Of a stretch of DNA of 64,000 nucleotides, positions 16,935-25,945 are shown piece by piece. The DNA lies in NCBI GenBank assembly GCA_051208035.1, contig JBPJFZ010000004.1, positions 124,001 to 188,000 of the forward strand, written 5' to 3'. Under the pieces are notes generated by a model, which ran no database searches, was not told the origin of the DNA, and saw only the letters and a list, made by a program, of their open reading frames with translations. Within the stretch, counting starts at the first letter, position 1; every line of letters begins with the position of its first letter. The DNA comes from JACKOB01 sp024234575. Its GTDB lineage: Bacteria > Pseudomonadota > Gammaproteobacteria > Pseudomonadales > Oleiphilaceae. Position numbers and translations under genes: made by a program.

Positions 16935-18152
16935 CTAGTCAAGTTTTTCGAACACCAGACAAGCGTTGGTGCCGCCAAACCCAAAACTATTTGACATTAC
17001 GCGTGTAAGCTCAGCTGAGGCTATAGTTTCGGCAATCACAGGAACGGAATCCGCGTCTTCAAGACGGTTAGTTAGATTCGCTGTTCCGGCTATAAATCCG
17101 TGTTTCAACATTAAAAGACTATAAATGGCTTCATGCACTCCCGCTGCTCCCAAAGCATGACCCGAAAGTGATTTGGTTGAGGATACCGGTGGCACTTCTT
17201 TGCCAAAAGTCTCGGCGATGGCTTTTAATTCTGCAGCATCACCTACTGGGGTGCTGGTTCCATGTGCATTGATGTAGTCAATTTTGCCTTTAACTGTCTC
17301 CAAGGCTTGTAACATGCAGCGTTTGGCACCTTCTCCAGAGGGGGCAACCATGTCATGCCCGTCTGAGGTGGCGCCATAACCGACTACCTCGGCATAAATA
17401 TTCGCTCCGCGCTTTAGTGCATGTTGCATTTCTTCCAGCACAAGAATGCCGCCCCCTCCAGATATAACGAAGCCGTCTCTTGCTTCATCGAATGGCCTGG
17501 AGGCTGCAGTTGGGGTGTCGTTATATTTTGTTGACAGTGCCCCCATCGCGTCGAAGAACATTGTCTGTGACCAGTGTTCTTCCTCTCCACCACCTGCAAA
17601 AATAATGTCCTGCTTGCCGCTTTGGATTTGTTCCATCGCGTGTCCAATGCAGTGTGAGCTGGTCGCACAGGCGGAAGAAATTGAGTAATTGAGGCCTCTG
17701 ATCTTAAACGCTGTCGCCAGGCAAGCGGAAACAGTGCTTCCCATAATTCTTGGCACCATATAGGGCCCGATGCGTTTTACGCCTTTTTCCTTCAGAGTCT
17801 CCGCAGCGTTAACCTGGTTTTCGGAAGAGGCGCCGCCAGAACCTGCAATAATACCGGTGCGGTCATTACTGATGAGTTCGGGGGTAAGGCCCGCGTCGCT
17901 GATAGCTTCCTGCATGGCCAGATAAGCAAAGGCGGCGGAGTCACCCATGAAACGTAATGCTTTGCGGTCAATTTTTTCGCTAAAATCGATATTGATTTGG
18001 CCTGATATTTGGCTGCGAAAGCCTTTATCCCGATAACTTTCGTTAAAAGTAATGCCTGATTTGCCTTGACGAAGGCTTGCTAGCACTTCTTCTTTTGTGT
18101 GCCCGATGCAAGAGACGATGCCCATGCCGGTTACCACCACTCTTCTGCTCAT
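16935..18152 (-). CDS. fabB: 3-oxoacyl-ACP synthase I (KAS I)
   Basis: Condensing enzyme of type II fatty-acid synthesis that elongates acyl-ACP with malonyl-ACP and is needed for unsaturated fatty acids. The Cys-His-His triad is visible: SSACATSSHC near 160, NAHGTSTPVGD near 295 and SGHALGAAG near 330. GFGGTNACL near the C terminus is the usual glycine-rich end. The ATG at 18152 (MSRRVVVTGMG) is preferred over the in-frame ATG at 18188 because it matches the family N terminus and has an AGG 9 nt upstream. fabA, often adjacent in Pseudomonas, is not in the window. Confidence 0.95.
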   Translation of the reverse strand: MSRRVVVTGMGIVSCIGHTKEEVLASLRQGKSGITFNESYRDKGFRSQISGQINIDFSEKIDRKALRFMGDSAAFAYLAMQEAISDAGLTPELISNDRTGIIAGSGGASSENQVNAAETLKEKGVKRIGPYMVPRIMGSTVSACLATAFKIRGLNYSISSACATSSHCIGHAMEQIQSGKQDIIFAGGGEEEHWSQTMFFDAMGALSTKYNDTPTAASRPFDEARDGFVISGGGGILVLEEMQHALKRGANIYAEVVGYGATSDGHDMVAPSGEGAKRCMLQALETVKGKIDYINAHGTSTPVGDAAELKAIAETFGKEVPPVSSTKSLSGHALGAAGVHEAIYSLLMLKHGFIAGTANLTNRLEDADSVPVIAETIASAELTRVMSNSFGFGGTNACLVFEKLD

Positions 18153-18259
18153 TCTTAATCGCCTAATTGGTTCGTGATTTGAATTCATTATATGGAATAA
18201 CCAACCGCTTCGCTATTTGACGAACGTCGGCCTGACAGCTCACCACGGAGGCTAGGTGG

Positions 18260-19111
18260 CTATTCCTTGTGATCTTTATCGTCTTGTTCTGTATCAGTTT
18301 TCATCTTAATAGGAAATGGGCCAGTTTCTGAGCCCGCGTAAACGGATATGTGAGGGAAAGGAATTTCTACTCCCTCTTTATCGAAAAGCTCTTTGATGTC
18401 TTCCATTAGGCTGTCTTTCAGGTTTCTAAATTGGTCTTGCCTGACCCAGACAGAAAATTTGATATCAACAGAAGAGGCACCAAATTGGTCAACGATGCAC
18501 ACCGGAGCGGGTTCTTCCATGCAAATAGGGTTTTCATCTGCAGCCCGAATTAATAGCTCTCTGACCCGTGCAATATTTTCTTTGTAGGCAACGCCAATGG
18601 CCAGGTCGAGCCGTCTGATGGGAAATCGGCTTATATTGGTGAATGTTGTTTTAATGAGTGTTTCATTCGGAATACGCACAAACAGGTTATCGAAAGTGCG
18701 CAGTTTAACTGAGAGAAAGTCTATGGATAACACTTCACCTTTAACTGCGTCGACTTGAATGATATCACCTACTGAAAATGGCTTCTCACCGAGAAGGAAA
18801 AGCCCGCTAATAAGATTAGAAGCCGATGTCTGCGAAGCAAAACCTATTGCCACAGATAGTATGCCAGCCGCGCCGAGTAATAAGGTGAGTTCGAAGCCTA
18901 ATTCGCGAAGTGCGGATATGATAAATATTGTAAGAATGCCATAGAATATCACCCGTCTGCTCAGTTGCAGTGCGTGGGTTGTTAAATGAGTCGTTAAAAT
19001 ACCGTTGAGCATTTTTACCACTACACGCGCGATGACCGTGCCCGCCACCACTAAAATTGCAGCCTTTAGCCACAAGAATAACGAAATGCTTGCCATGCTA
19101 GCTTCTTCCAT
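18260..19111 (-). CDS. MscS-family mechanosensitive channel
   Basis: Small-conductance mechanosensitive channel of 283 aa. Membrane segments lie near 10-30, 50-68 and 70-110. The pore helix contains LLGAAGILSVAIGFASQTSASNLISG (about 76-101), the hallmark glycine/alanine-packed MscS TM3. The beta domain carries FSVGDIIQVDAVKGEV and RIPNETLIKTTFTN. The cytosolic alpha/beta cage ends with EIPFPHISVYAG. The acidic C tail is Asp/Glu/Lys rich. It gates on membrane tension to release solutes. It lies 37 bp after the next minus-strand gene (19149-19964) and is probably in an operon with it. Confidence 0.92.
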   Translation of the reverse strand: MEEASMASISLFLWLKAAILVVAGTVIARVVVKMLNGILTTHLTTHALQLSRRVIFYGILTIFIISALRELGFELTLLLGAAGILSVAIGFASQTSASNLISGLFLLGEKPFSVGDIIQVDAVKGEVLSIDFLSVKLRTFDNLFVRIPNETLIKTTFTNISRFPIRRLDLAIGVAYKENIARVRELLIRAADENPICMEEPAPVCIVDQFGASSVDIKFSVWVRQDQFRNLKDSLMEDIKELFDKEGVEIPFPHISVYAGSETGPFPIKMKTDTEQDDKDHKE

Positions 19112-19148
19112 TTCTGCCCGCCTGTACTTTACTGAATATATTAAGCAA

Positions 19149-19964
19149 TTAACTCAAAAGATGTTTGAGGGTTTTTGAAAGCTTATTGTCGGCTACCTGT
19201 TCGCGCGGCTTGGACACTAACTTCGCATTTTTTGCATGTTCTGGCGGTTTGCTCTCAAGCTTGATGGACGCGATGTCTTTAAGTTCAATTCTGTCTATTG
19301 CCACCGCATTGGTCCACAGGTTCGAGTCTTCATCTTCATAGAGACTTAGGTGGGGGGTAGGTAAGGCAATCCGTTCCACTGCGAAAATATCCTTGCCGCT
19401 GTTTTTTAACTTTACAGGCGTTACGGCCCGAAAAGGCGAATGGATAACCTGCTCCCTGCTTATTTTTCCTGAGGTTCTGGCGGCATAACAGATTTCGCCT
19501 TCGCGTGTCGTCGCCCCCATCCAGGTGTCGGATAATGAAATCGAGCGCAGCTCTTTCACAGGCTCCTTCACGTTACCAAGATAGATCGACAGCCAGAGTG
19601 CGGTGCTGACGTAAAGCGTGGTAGATTGATTTGGTAGCAGGTAAAGATTGTTTTTGGGGCGAACCACAACAGGTCGGTCCGCGAGTATTGGTGCAAGGCG
19701 TATTTCATTGTCCCATTTGTTTATTACAAAGCGCTCTGTGTGCTTTAATTCCGGGTGCTGACTTGCAAGTAGCTGAGGTGCCTGATATTTCTCTTCTTCT
19801 TTTAAGAGATACTGATAGGATATTTGTGCTTCTTTGTCGAGCGGCAAAATGGACAGTTCCAACTCTCCCAGCACAAAAAAAAGTGAATGGTTGTGGCCTA
19901 GTGTATAGTTGTTCCACCAGTGAAACTGGTTGGTTATGGTATTTGTGGGGGATGTTTTTTTCAT
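19149..19964 (-). CDS. Possible DUF432 protein upstream of MscS
   Basis: Soluble 271-aa protein without signal peptide or clear membrane segments. The sequence looks beta-rich, with a W-rich start (FHWWNNYTLGHNHSLFF), a central strand region (RPVVVRPKNNLYLLPNQSTTLYVSTALWLSIYLG) and a Lys-rich C tail. The pattern and its position directly before an MscS gene fit DUF432, a family I recall near mechanosensitive channels, but the call is from memory of context and is tentative. It may modulate or assemble with the channel. An intergenic region of 195 bp separates it from the divergent MCE operon. Confidence 0.55.
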   Translation of the reverse strand: MKKTSPTNTITNQFHWWNNYTLGHNHSLFFVLGELELSILPLDKEAQISYQYLLKEEEKYQAPQLLASQHPELKHTERFVINKWDNEIRLAPILADRPVVVRPKNNLYLLPNQSTTLYVSTALWLSIYLGNVKEPVKELRSISLSDTWMGATTREGEICYAARTSGKISREQVIHSPFRAVTPVKLKNSGKDIFAVERIALPTPHLSLYEDEDSNLWTNAVAIDRIELKDIASIKLESKPPEHAKNAKLVSKPREQVADNKLSKTLKHLLS

Positions 19965-20159
19965 AGAAGGCTGTACTGATAGGTAGATTAATCTTTAATA
20001 CATAATGGTAGATGAAAATGAATACCAAGTCCTGCGTATTTTGTGTTGACCGGCTATTGCGAGGGCGTGTGTGTTGGCAAGTAGTCTGCGCTATGGGCCA
20101 AGAGAGCTTTGTTCAAGATGGCTTCGAATATTTATTAACTGTTATAACGAGAATAATTA

Positions 20160-21293
20160 ATGGCGAAAAAGGATAGGCTAATCTATCGGTTGCCAGATAC
20201 TGAAACCCTCGTCATTAAATTGGTGGGTGAATGGGAGTTATCCGAAGGGTTAGTGAGTAAAGATGACTTAGATCAGCAGCTGAATGTCAGTCCTGCCTTA
20301 AAGAACGTGGTGGTTGATGGGCGCCAGTTAAGACATTGGGATAGCAGCCTGATATGTTATTTAAGGGCTGTTGTCAGCAAGGTGTCGGCCAATAATCTGA
20401 CGTTAGAGTATTTGCACACGCCAGAAGGGGTTTTACGGCTTATCAAGCTGGCAGATGCAGTGCCTGAAAGCAGTAGTAATGTTGAGGTGAAGCCTGGGTT
20501 TTCACTAACCGAGAGCGTCGGTAAACGAGCCATACATTTTTATCAGGAAATGTCGCATTTTACCGGATTTGTTGGTGAGTCAGTGATTGCGTTCATCAAT
20601 TTTTATCGAGGTAAAGCTGTCTATCGGCGTGCAGATTTTTTTGGTTTTATCGAAGACTCAGGCCCAGCGTCACTGGCAATAGTCACCCTGATCAGTTTGT
20701 TAATCGGGATGATTCTGGCATTCGTCGGCGCGGTGCAACTGGAAAAGTTTGGCGCAAGCATATATGTAGCAAGCCTGGTAGGCTTATCAATGGCCAGAGA
20801 GATGGCGGCAATGATGACGGCAATAATTATGGCTGGTCGCACTGGCGCCGCCTTCGCCGCCCAGCTTGGAAGTATGCAGGTAAACGAGGAAATTGATGCA
20901 CTGAAAACGATGGGTGTTTCCCCTGTCGAGTTTTTAGTGGTGCCGCGGATGCTGGCACTTGTCATTATGCTCCCCCTGTTAACCATCTATGCTAATGTCA
21001 TGGGTATACTCGGCGGGGCATTAGTCAGCAAGTTAATGCTCGATATTACTTGGAGTATGTATATTGATCAGATGATGTCGACGGTGCCTTTGATACATTT
21101 TGTTATCGGACTGATTAAAAGCGTTCTGTTTGGCGTGGTTATCGCGCTCTCCGGATGCTTTATGGGAATGTCGTCAGGGCGAAGTGCATCGGCGGTGGGC
21201 AAGGCAACTACCAATGCGGTGGTATTAGGGATTGTCTTAATCATAGTATTTGATTCGTTGGTTACTATTGCGACGACAGTCATTGGTGTGTAA
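20160..21293 (+). CDS. MlaE-like ABC permease with N-terminal STAS-like domain
   Basis: Inner-membrane permease of an MCE lipid ABC transporter. The first ~120 residues form a soluble alpha/beta STAS-like domain (VVVDGRQLRHWDSSLICYLRAV). The MlaE domain follows with about five membrane helices and the family motifs FGASIYVASLVGLSMAREMAAMMTAIIMAGRTGAAFAAQLGSM split over residues 198-240, EEIDALKTMGVSP near 243 and the VPR segment. The 377-aa length fits a STAS-MlaE fusion rather than E. coli MlaE (about 260 aa). It starts a four-gene plus-strand operon with ATPase, MCE protein and lipoprotein. Confidence 0.93.
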   Translation: MAKKDRLIYRLPDTETLVIKLVGEWELSEGLVSKDDLDQQLNVSPALKNVVVDGRQLRHWDSSLICYLRAVVSKVSANNLTLEYLHTPEGVLRLIKLADAVPESSSNVEVKPGFSLTESVGKRAIHFYQEMSHFTGFVGESVIAFINFYRGKAVYRRADFFGFIEDSGPASLAIVTLISLLIGMILAFVGAVQLEKFGASIYVASLVGLSMAREMAAMMTAIIMAGRTGAAFAAQLGSMQVNEEIDALKTMGVSPVEFLVVPRMLALVIMLPLLTIYANVMGILGGALVSKLMLDITWSMYIDQMMSTVPLIHFVIGLIKSVLFGVVIALSGCFMGMSSGRSASAVGKATTNAVVLGIVLIIVFDSLVTIATTVIGV

Positions 21294-21317
21294 AACCGGG
21301 ACCGGCATGTAAGAGAA

Positions 21318-22196
21318 ATGTTAATGGGTATTGTTGGGCGGGACGGCTGCGAAAGTGAAACACCTAAATCTTCGCTGGGTATCGAGGCTAAGAAAGGTGT
21401 TGATGAAAAGTCGGCACATATTGTTATTGAAAATTTAACGATGACTTATGGCGAGCGGGTAATTCAGCAGAACCTGAACTTTACTGTGAATCATCGCGAT
21501 ATCTTTGTCATCATGGGGGGGAGCGGCTGCGGCAAAAGCACCCTGTTAAAACATATGATCGGGCTATACCATCCGCATCAGGGAGACGTCATAGTTGATG
21601 GTCATGCGCTTTGGAAAGGGTCGGCGTCTAAAAGACAGCAATTGATGCGCCATTTTGGTATTACCTATCAGGCGGGAGCGCTGATCAGCTCTCTTACTCT
21701 GGCCGAGAACATAGGCATGCCGCTTGACCTATACACTGACCTAAGCCCGGCAGATATTACGGAGCTGGTAAACTTAAAGCTGGCAATGGTTGGTTTGGCG
21801 GGTTTTGGTTCATACTATCCGTCAGAGGTTAGTGGCGGCATGATGAAGCGTGCAGCATTGGCTCGTGCTTTGGCTTTAGATCCAGAGATACTGTTTTTTG
21901 ATGAGCCCTCAGCGGGTCTTGACCCCATAAGTGCTCGTCGGCTGGATGACCTGATTTTGGAGTTGAGTGAAAGTATGCGAGCGACCATTGTCATGGTTAC
22001 TCATGAGTTGGCCAGCATTTTTGCCATTGCGAACAACTCGGTTTTTTTAGATGCCCAGAGCAAAACCCTGCTGGCAACTGGACATCCAGTAGAGTTATTA
22101 CAGTCTTGTCCGATAGAAAAAGTGCAAGCTTTTCTTCGACGAGGAGAGGCGCCACCGGAGCGAACAGGAAAAGAGACGCATGTCACACAAAGTTAA
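21318..22196 (+). CDS. MlaF-like ABC transporter ATPase
   Basis: Nucleotide-binding subunit of the MCE transporter. Walker A GGSGCGKST lies near 71-79, the Q-loop in ITYQAGALISSL near 115, the signature VSGGMMKRAALARALA near 172-187, Walker B ILFFDEPSAGLDP near 193-205 and the switch histidine in MVTHELAS near 227. Thirty extra residues precede the ABC fold. The MCE gene start at 22180 overlaps its last 17 bases, which suggests translational coupling. Confidence 0.94.
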   Translation: MLMGIVGRDGCESETPKSSLGIEAKKGVDEKSAHIVIENLTMTYGERVIQQNLNFTVNHRDIFVIMGGSGCGKSTLLKHMIGLYHPHQGDVIVDGHALWKGSASKRQQLMRHFGITYQAGALISSLTLAENIGMPLDLYTDLSPADITELVNLKLAMVGLAGFGSYYPSEVSGGMMKRAALARALALDPEILFFDEPSAGLDPISARRLDDLILELSESMRATIVMVTHELASIFAIANNSVFLDAQSKTLLATGHPVELLQSCPIEKVQAFLRRGEAPPERTGKETHVTQS

Positions 22197-23175
22197 CGCT
22201 AAGGCGATCGGTGCCTTCACCATTCTTGCAGGGATTCTGCTGGTTACCGGAATTTTTACTTTTGGTGGTGGCGATTGGTTTCGGGCAGAGTACGAAGTCG
22301 AAATGGTTTTTACCGGTTCAGTGAAAGGATTGACTACCGGCTCACCAGTCACCTTTCGCGGGGTAGGTATTGGTGAAGTTCGGGAAATAAATCTCGATTT
22401 TGTCGACAATGGCAAAGACATCATAATCCGGGTGGTCGCTATCCTCGTGCAGGGGGAGGATAGCCGCTTTGCAAATCGCCGTGAGTTGTACGAATTTCTT
22501 GATAAGCAAATTCAGAAAGGATTGCGTGCCCAGTTGGTCGCGCAGAGCATAGTAACTGGCAGGTTGCAGATTCAGTTAGAGTATTTTCCTGATCAGAAGG
22601 GGTATTTGATTCCCGATGAGAATGCCAATCTTGATATACCGACGGTTCCAACAGATTTTGAAATTGTCAGCGAAACACTTAAAAATCTGGCGATAAGGGT
22701 GGATGAAATTCCTTTGGTTGAGATTGCACTTCATCTAGATCAGGCTATAACACGTTTTAATGAGGTGTTGAGTTCAGAGAAAATTGACAGCTCTCTTAAC
22801 AACCTCAATGCAAGTCTGGAGCAGCTTAATCTGTTGCTAGCAGGGATGAATGCAGAGCGGGAAAGCTTTTTCGCAGAATACTACAAAACCTCTGCGGCTT
22901 TTCAGCGTATGGCGGGGAAGGTCAGCAATGCTTCAGACCGCGGTGAGCGCTTGATGCAGCAGACTAAAAAAGCGTTGGATGATATGAATGGTTTGATGGG
23001 GCAGACGCAGAGCACTTTGAAAACCTACGAGGAGCTGGTGGCTCCGGGATCAGATGTGCGTATTCGGCTGGTTAAAACTCTTGAGTCTGTCGAGCGTTCG
23101 GCCGAGCAGTTCCGCCAGCTGGGTGAAACGCTGGAACGCAACCCTGAATCTATTCTTACGGGCAAGCAACGATAA
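22180..23175 (+). CDS. MlaD-family protein with a single MCE domain
   Basis: Periplasmic substrate-binding component, anchored by one N-terminal membrane helix (about 10-28, AIGAFTILAGILLVTGIFTF). One MCE domain (about 40-150) has the conserved YEVEMVFTGSVKGLTTGSPVTFRGVGIGEV beginning, shown here as a pattern across residues 37-66. The C-terminal half is a long helical, coiled-coil region rich in Leu, Asn and Gln. MCE proteins of this kind form hexamers that carry phospholipids between membranes. One domain and a long helical tail resemble MlaD/Ttg2C-like rather than PqiB/LetB types. Confidence 0.93.
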   Translation: MSHKVNAKAIGAFTILAGILLVTGIFTFGGGDWFRAEYEVEMVFTGSVKGLTTGSPVTFRGVGIGEVREINLDFVDNGKDIIIRVVAILVQGEDSRFANRRELYEFLDKQIQKGLRAQLVAQSIVTGRLQIQLEYFPDQKGYLIPDENANLDIPTVPTDFEIVSETLKNLAIRVDEIPLVEIALHLDQAITRFNEVLSSEKIDSSLNNLNASLEQLNLLLAGMNAERESFFAEYYKTSAAFQRMAGKVSNASDRGERLMQQTKKALDDMNGLMGQTQSTLKTYEELVAPGSDVRIRLVKTLESVERSAEQFRQLGETLERNPESILTGKQR

Positions 23176-23186
23176 AGGTATTAGTT

Positions 23187-23792
23187 ATGGTATTTTTCAG
23201 TGGCTATCAGATGCCCGTCCGTATTGGGCTCACTGTCGCTTTGGTTTTGCTCTTTGGCGGTTGTGCAATATCGAAGCCTTCTGATAAGAGCCAGTTTTTT
23301 CTGTTATCTGCGCCAGATTTGCCTACTCAGTCATACATGGCGGATACGGCCGGGCTGGTCGGTGTAGGGCCGATAAGTTTTGCAGACTACCTTAAACGCA
23401 GCACCATCGTTATTCAGCAAAGCGCTAACAAATATGATATCGCCAAGCTGGATCAATGGGGTGGAAGGCTTGAGGATGAGTTTCAGCTGGCGTTACTGAA
23501 AAATTTATTGGTAAATCGGCCGGACAAGCATTTTGTTCCTCAGTCTGGAATGCTTGCGGCGCAAACTGTTGTGCAGTTAAAAGCGGATATCTATCGCTTT
23601 GATGTTACGCCGGAGGGCCAGGCTCGCATTGAGGCATCCTGGGCCTGGGTCGATAGGTCGAACCGGATGCTGGCAGGTGGTAACTATTCTGCTCGAAAAG
23701 ATGCCGGTATAACATTAGAACAAAAAATTTCAGCCATGAGCGGTCTGGTTGGTCTGTTTGCTGAGGAGGTTTCAGCAAAGTTGCCACGTTAA
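23187..23792 (+). CDS. MCE-associated auxiliary lipoprotein (PqiC/ABC-aux type)
   Basis: Lipoprotein of 201 aa with a signal peptide ending in LFGGC (Cys about residue 27). The mature part has FFLLSAPDLPTQ and GVGPISFADYLKRSTIVIQQSANKYDIAKLDQWGGRLEDEF spread over about 35-95, the typical start of the PqiC/ABC-type transport auxiliary family. It likely sits in the outer membrane and receives or passes lipids from the MCE protein. It follows the MCE gene by 11 bp. Confidence 0.88.
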   Translation: MVFFSGYQMPVRIGLTVALVLLFGGCAISKPSDKSQFFLLSAPDLPTQSYMADTAGLVGVGPISFADYLKRSTIVIQQSANKYDIAKLDQWGGRLEDEFQLALLKNLLVNRPDKHFVPQSGMLAAQTVVQLKADIYRFDVTPEGQARIEASWAWVDRSNRMLAGGNYSARKDAGITLEQKISAMSGLVGLFAEEVSAKLPR

Positions 23793-23826
23793 CCAGGTAT
23801 GCTTCAACTGGCATTAGGGGGCGAGG

Positions 23827-24276
23827 CTACTCTGTCGCCGCCTTGGCAAAGTTGTCGAGCGCTTTTGTTATTTTAGCGATAACGGCATCACATCCGCTGA
23901 TGTCGTGACGTTCCTTCAGATATTCTGGCGTATTGTATGAAAGCCAGGTTTGCCCCGAAGCATCATCCCAAATTAGCGCTTTTTGGGGGAGATCAATCGC
24001 CACTGATTGACTGCATTGCATGAGTGGCGCCCCTACTTTGGGGTTGCCAAATATAACTAATTCGGTAGGGCGTAAATCAATGCCAGCATTTTTAGCGCCT
24101 TCAGCGTGATTGATTCGTGCGAATACTTTCAATCCCTTGCTGACAAGTGCAGCTTCCAGTTTATCGGCGGTTTCTTTTGTAGAGTGTTTGCTTTTAACGT
24201 TGATTAATCCGCTATTGGCATGAGCCGTTAGAGAAAGGGTTAACAGCAAGGTAAGGGATAAGAGTCGTTTGCGCAT
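23827..24276 (-). CDS. Periplasmic DUF302 protein
   Basis: Secreted 149-aa protein. The signal peptide (MRKRLLSLTLLLTLSLTAHA) is clear. The mature part matches DUF302: KHSTKETADKLEAALVSKGLKVFARINHAEGAKNAGIDLRPTELVIFGNPKVGAPLM spread over about 28-85, then LPQKALIWDDASGQTWLSYNTPEYL. The biochemical role of DUF302 proteins is not established. It converges with the MCE operon, with 34 bp between stops. Confidence 0.88.
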   Translation of the reverse strand: MRKRLLSLTLLLTLSLTAHANSGLINVKSKHSTKETADKLEAALVSKGLKVFARINHAEGAKNAGIDLRPTELVIFGNPKVGAPLMQCSQSVAIDLPQKALIWDDASGQTWLSYNTPEYLKERHDISGCDAVIAKITKALDNFAKAATE

Positions 24277-24350
24277 GAGTGGCTTCCTTGATTTTTATCG
24301 TAAGTGTCAGACCGCCCTCATTATGTAACTCGACTTTTTGGGGTGCAAGT

Positions 24351-24896
24351 TTATTGTCCGGGCTCACCATCTGCGAAACGGTATACGATGCTCATCATAA
24401 GTGTTTGATCGTTTGTTTCTGCGTCAATGCTGTAAAAGTTTCGGATGTCGCTGCGAACCGCCCAGTTTTGGCTTAGTCTGTAGTGGACGCCAAAGCCAGC
24501 ATTAAGCTGAGTCTCGTCAAATTTTTCTTTTCTTTCTTCAGTTAAGTCAGTATTACCGAATCCAAAAACAATAAAAGGTCTGAGTGCCTTATCTTCGTTA
24601 AAGAAACGGTAGCCGTCGATATGGTAGCGTCTAATTTTTACTTCGGTGTTTGCTGTGTATTTTTGTTTAGAATAAGACTTCGTATAGTTAACTACCGCTG
24701 CATAAGATCTGCTGAAGTTCATACCAAGACTCATGTTGCCAGTCGTTGTGTTATCAATATCTCTTTTGCTGTCATAATGCGAGTAGCCTCCACCGACTGA
24801 GAATTCGACGATCCCTGTAGTAATTTCTTGTGCTTGAGTAACGCCTGCGCTGAAAACTGCAATCAAAGAGTAAATGGCGGCGATTTTTCTTAACAT
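24351..24896 (-). CDS. Small outer-membrane beta-barrel protein
   Basis: Predicted eight-stranded OmpA-like or Omp_b-brl barrel. The ATG at 24896 (MLRKIAAIYSLIAVFSAGVTQAQ) gives a normal signal peptide; an in-frame upstream ATG at 24914 adds six residues. The mature part has alternating aromatic/hydrophobic strands (VEFSVGGGYSHYDS, RPFIVFGFGNTDL, LNAGFGVHYRLSQNWAVRSDIRNFYS). No peptidoglycan-binding domain follows. It lies downstream of the DUF3943 gene on the same strand, 33 bp away, and is probably cotranscribed. Confidence 0.78.
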   Translation of the reverse strand: MLRKIAAIYSLIAVFSAGVTQAQEITTGIVEFSVGGGYSHYDSKRDIDNTTTGNMSLGMNFSRSYAAVVNYTKSYSKQKYTANTEVKIRRYHIDGYRFFNEDKALRPFIVFGFGNTDLTEERKEKFDETQLNAGFGVHYRLSQNWAVRSDIRNFYSIDAETNDQTLMMSIVYRFADGEPGQ

Positions 24897-24929
24897 ATTT
24901 GTGACACCTGACATGCTGATACGGATGGA

Positions 24930-25736
24930 TTAGAACGTAAAGACGAGGTCTACACCCCAATAGTCTTTGATCGTGTTCGCTGCGTAGTTGTCACTGTGTA
25001 TCGGGTAGCGCGAAAGCATACCTGTTCCGGTACGGATTACCCTTCTGCCAAACAACGAATTTATGCCAGATCCTATTTTATCTACCGGATCCAGAAAGAA
25101 CAGGGCAACGCTTCCCAGGCTCTCAGAGCCAAGTGCTTTGCCGCCATCGGCTACGATTTCCTTCTCTTGCTGATATGCCCATTCTCCATAAATCCAGCCG
25201 CCTATGGGTGTTACAAAAATGTCTTGAACAGAGGGTATTTCTGCGAAGGCTTCTAGTCCGTATTCCCAGTAAAATGTTGACATCAGAGCGGAGTAGACGA
25301 AAGAGTTCCATTGATTGTATCCAGACTTACGAGCCACCTGATAGTAAACACCACCAAAGTAGGGGTGTCCTATATAGTTGAGATACCAAACGTCTTTGTC
25401 CCATATCCAGCCTTGGCTAACGTTGTTCCACCATTTGCTTCCGAGGCTTTCCTCGCTGCGGTCCCATGCCGAAATGGAGCTTGGCAGAATTGAAATGACA
25501 CCTATGGCACCGAAACTTAGACCAAACAAAAGTTTAGTTTGTGACCAAAGTCTTTTTTGGTCTTCTCCTTCGCGGGAGTTGAAAAGCGTTACGTCATATG
25601 GTGACTGATTGATAGTGAAATCGTAGGTCGTTGCATCTGCTTTGGTTGGTCCTTCCTGCTGCGCTGCGGCAGGAGAGATGCTGGTAATTAATAGCAATAG
25701 CAGTCCTATCGCACGGAAAAATATGTTTCGTGTCAT
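24930..25736 (-). CDS. DUF3943 family envelope protein
   Basis: A 268-aa secreted protein with signal peptide ending in SPAAAQ. The DUF3943 core is visible: WDKDVWYLNYIGHPYFGG and ARKSGYNQWNSFVYSALMSTFYWEYGLEAFAEIPSVQDIFVTPIGG, in pieces from about 113 to 180. These conserved aromatic and glycine positions suggest a membrane-inserted, possibly outer-membrane or lipid-modifying-like fold; no function is known. One hydrophobic stretch lies near 70-85. It leads the OMP gene in a two-gene unit. Confidence 0.82.
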   Translation of the reverse strand: MTRNIFFRAIGLLLLLITSISPAAAQQEGPTKADATTYDFTINQSPYDVTLFNSREGEDQKRLWSQTKLLFGLSFGAIGVISILPSSISAWDRSEESLGSKWWNNVSQGWIWDKDVWYLNYIGHPYFGGVYYQVARKSGYNQWNSFVYSALMSTFYWEYGLEAFAEIPSVQDIFVTPIGGWIYGEWAYQQEKEIVADGGKALGSESLGSVALFFLDPVDKIGSGINSLFGRRVIRTGTGMLSRYPIHSDNYAANTIKDYWGVDLVFTF

Positions 25737-25888
25737 GTGTTACTCAGTAAAAGCTTCTATATAAATTGCTTAAAAAATAGGCGCGAATCATACCACCGAA
25801 TGGAGTTATTCGCGAAGGTGGGATCCACTTTTAACGAAATTTTATGTCGTAAAGCTGAGTAGTATTAATGCTTAAGCAAAAGATACCC

Positions 25889-25927
25889 AATAAAAAAGGC
25901 CCGGCAGTTTTTAGCTGTCGGGCCTTT
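25889..25927 (-). terminator. Intrinsic terminator after tRNA-Met
   Basis: A 13-bp stem (AAAGGCCCGGCAG with CTGTCGGGCCTTT, one G-U pair) and 7-nt loop at 25895-25927. On the minus strand it is followed by T-rich sequence, fitting termination of the tRNA-Met transcript before the DUF3943 gene. Confidence 0.85.
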
Positions 25928-25945
25928 AAATTCTGTACAAATAAA

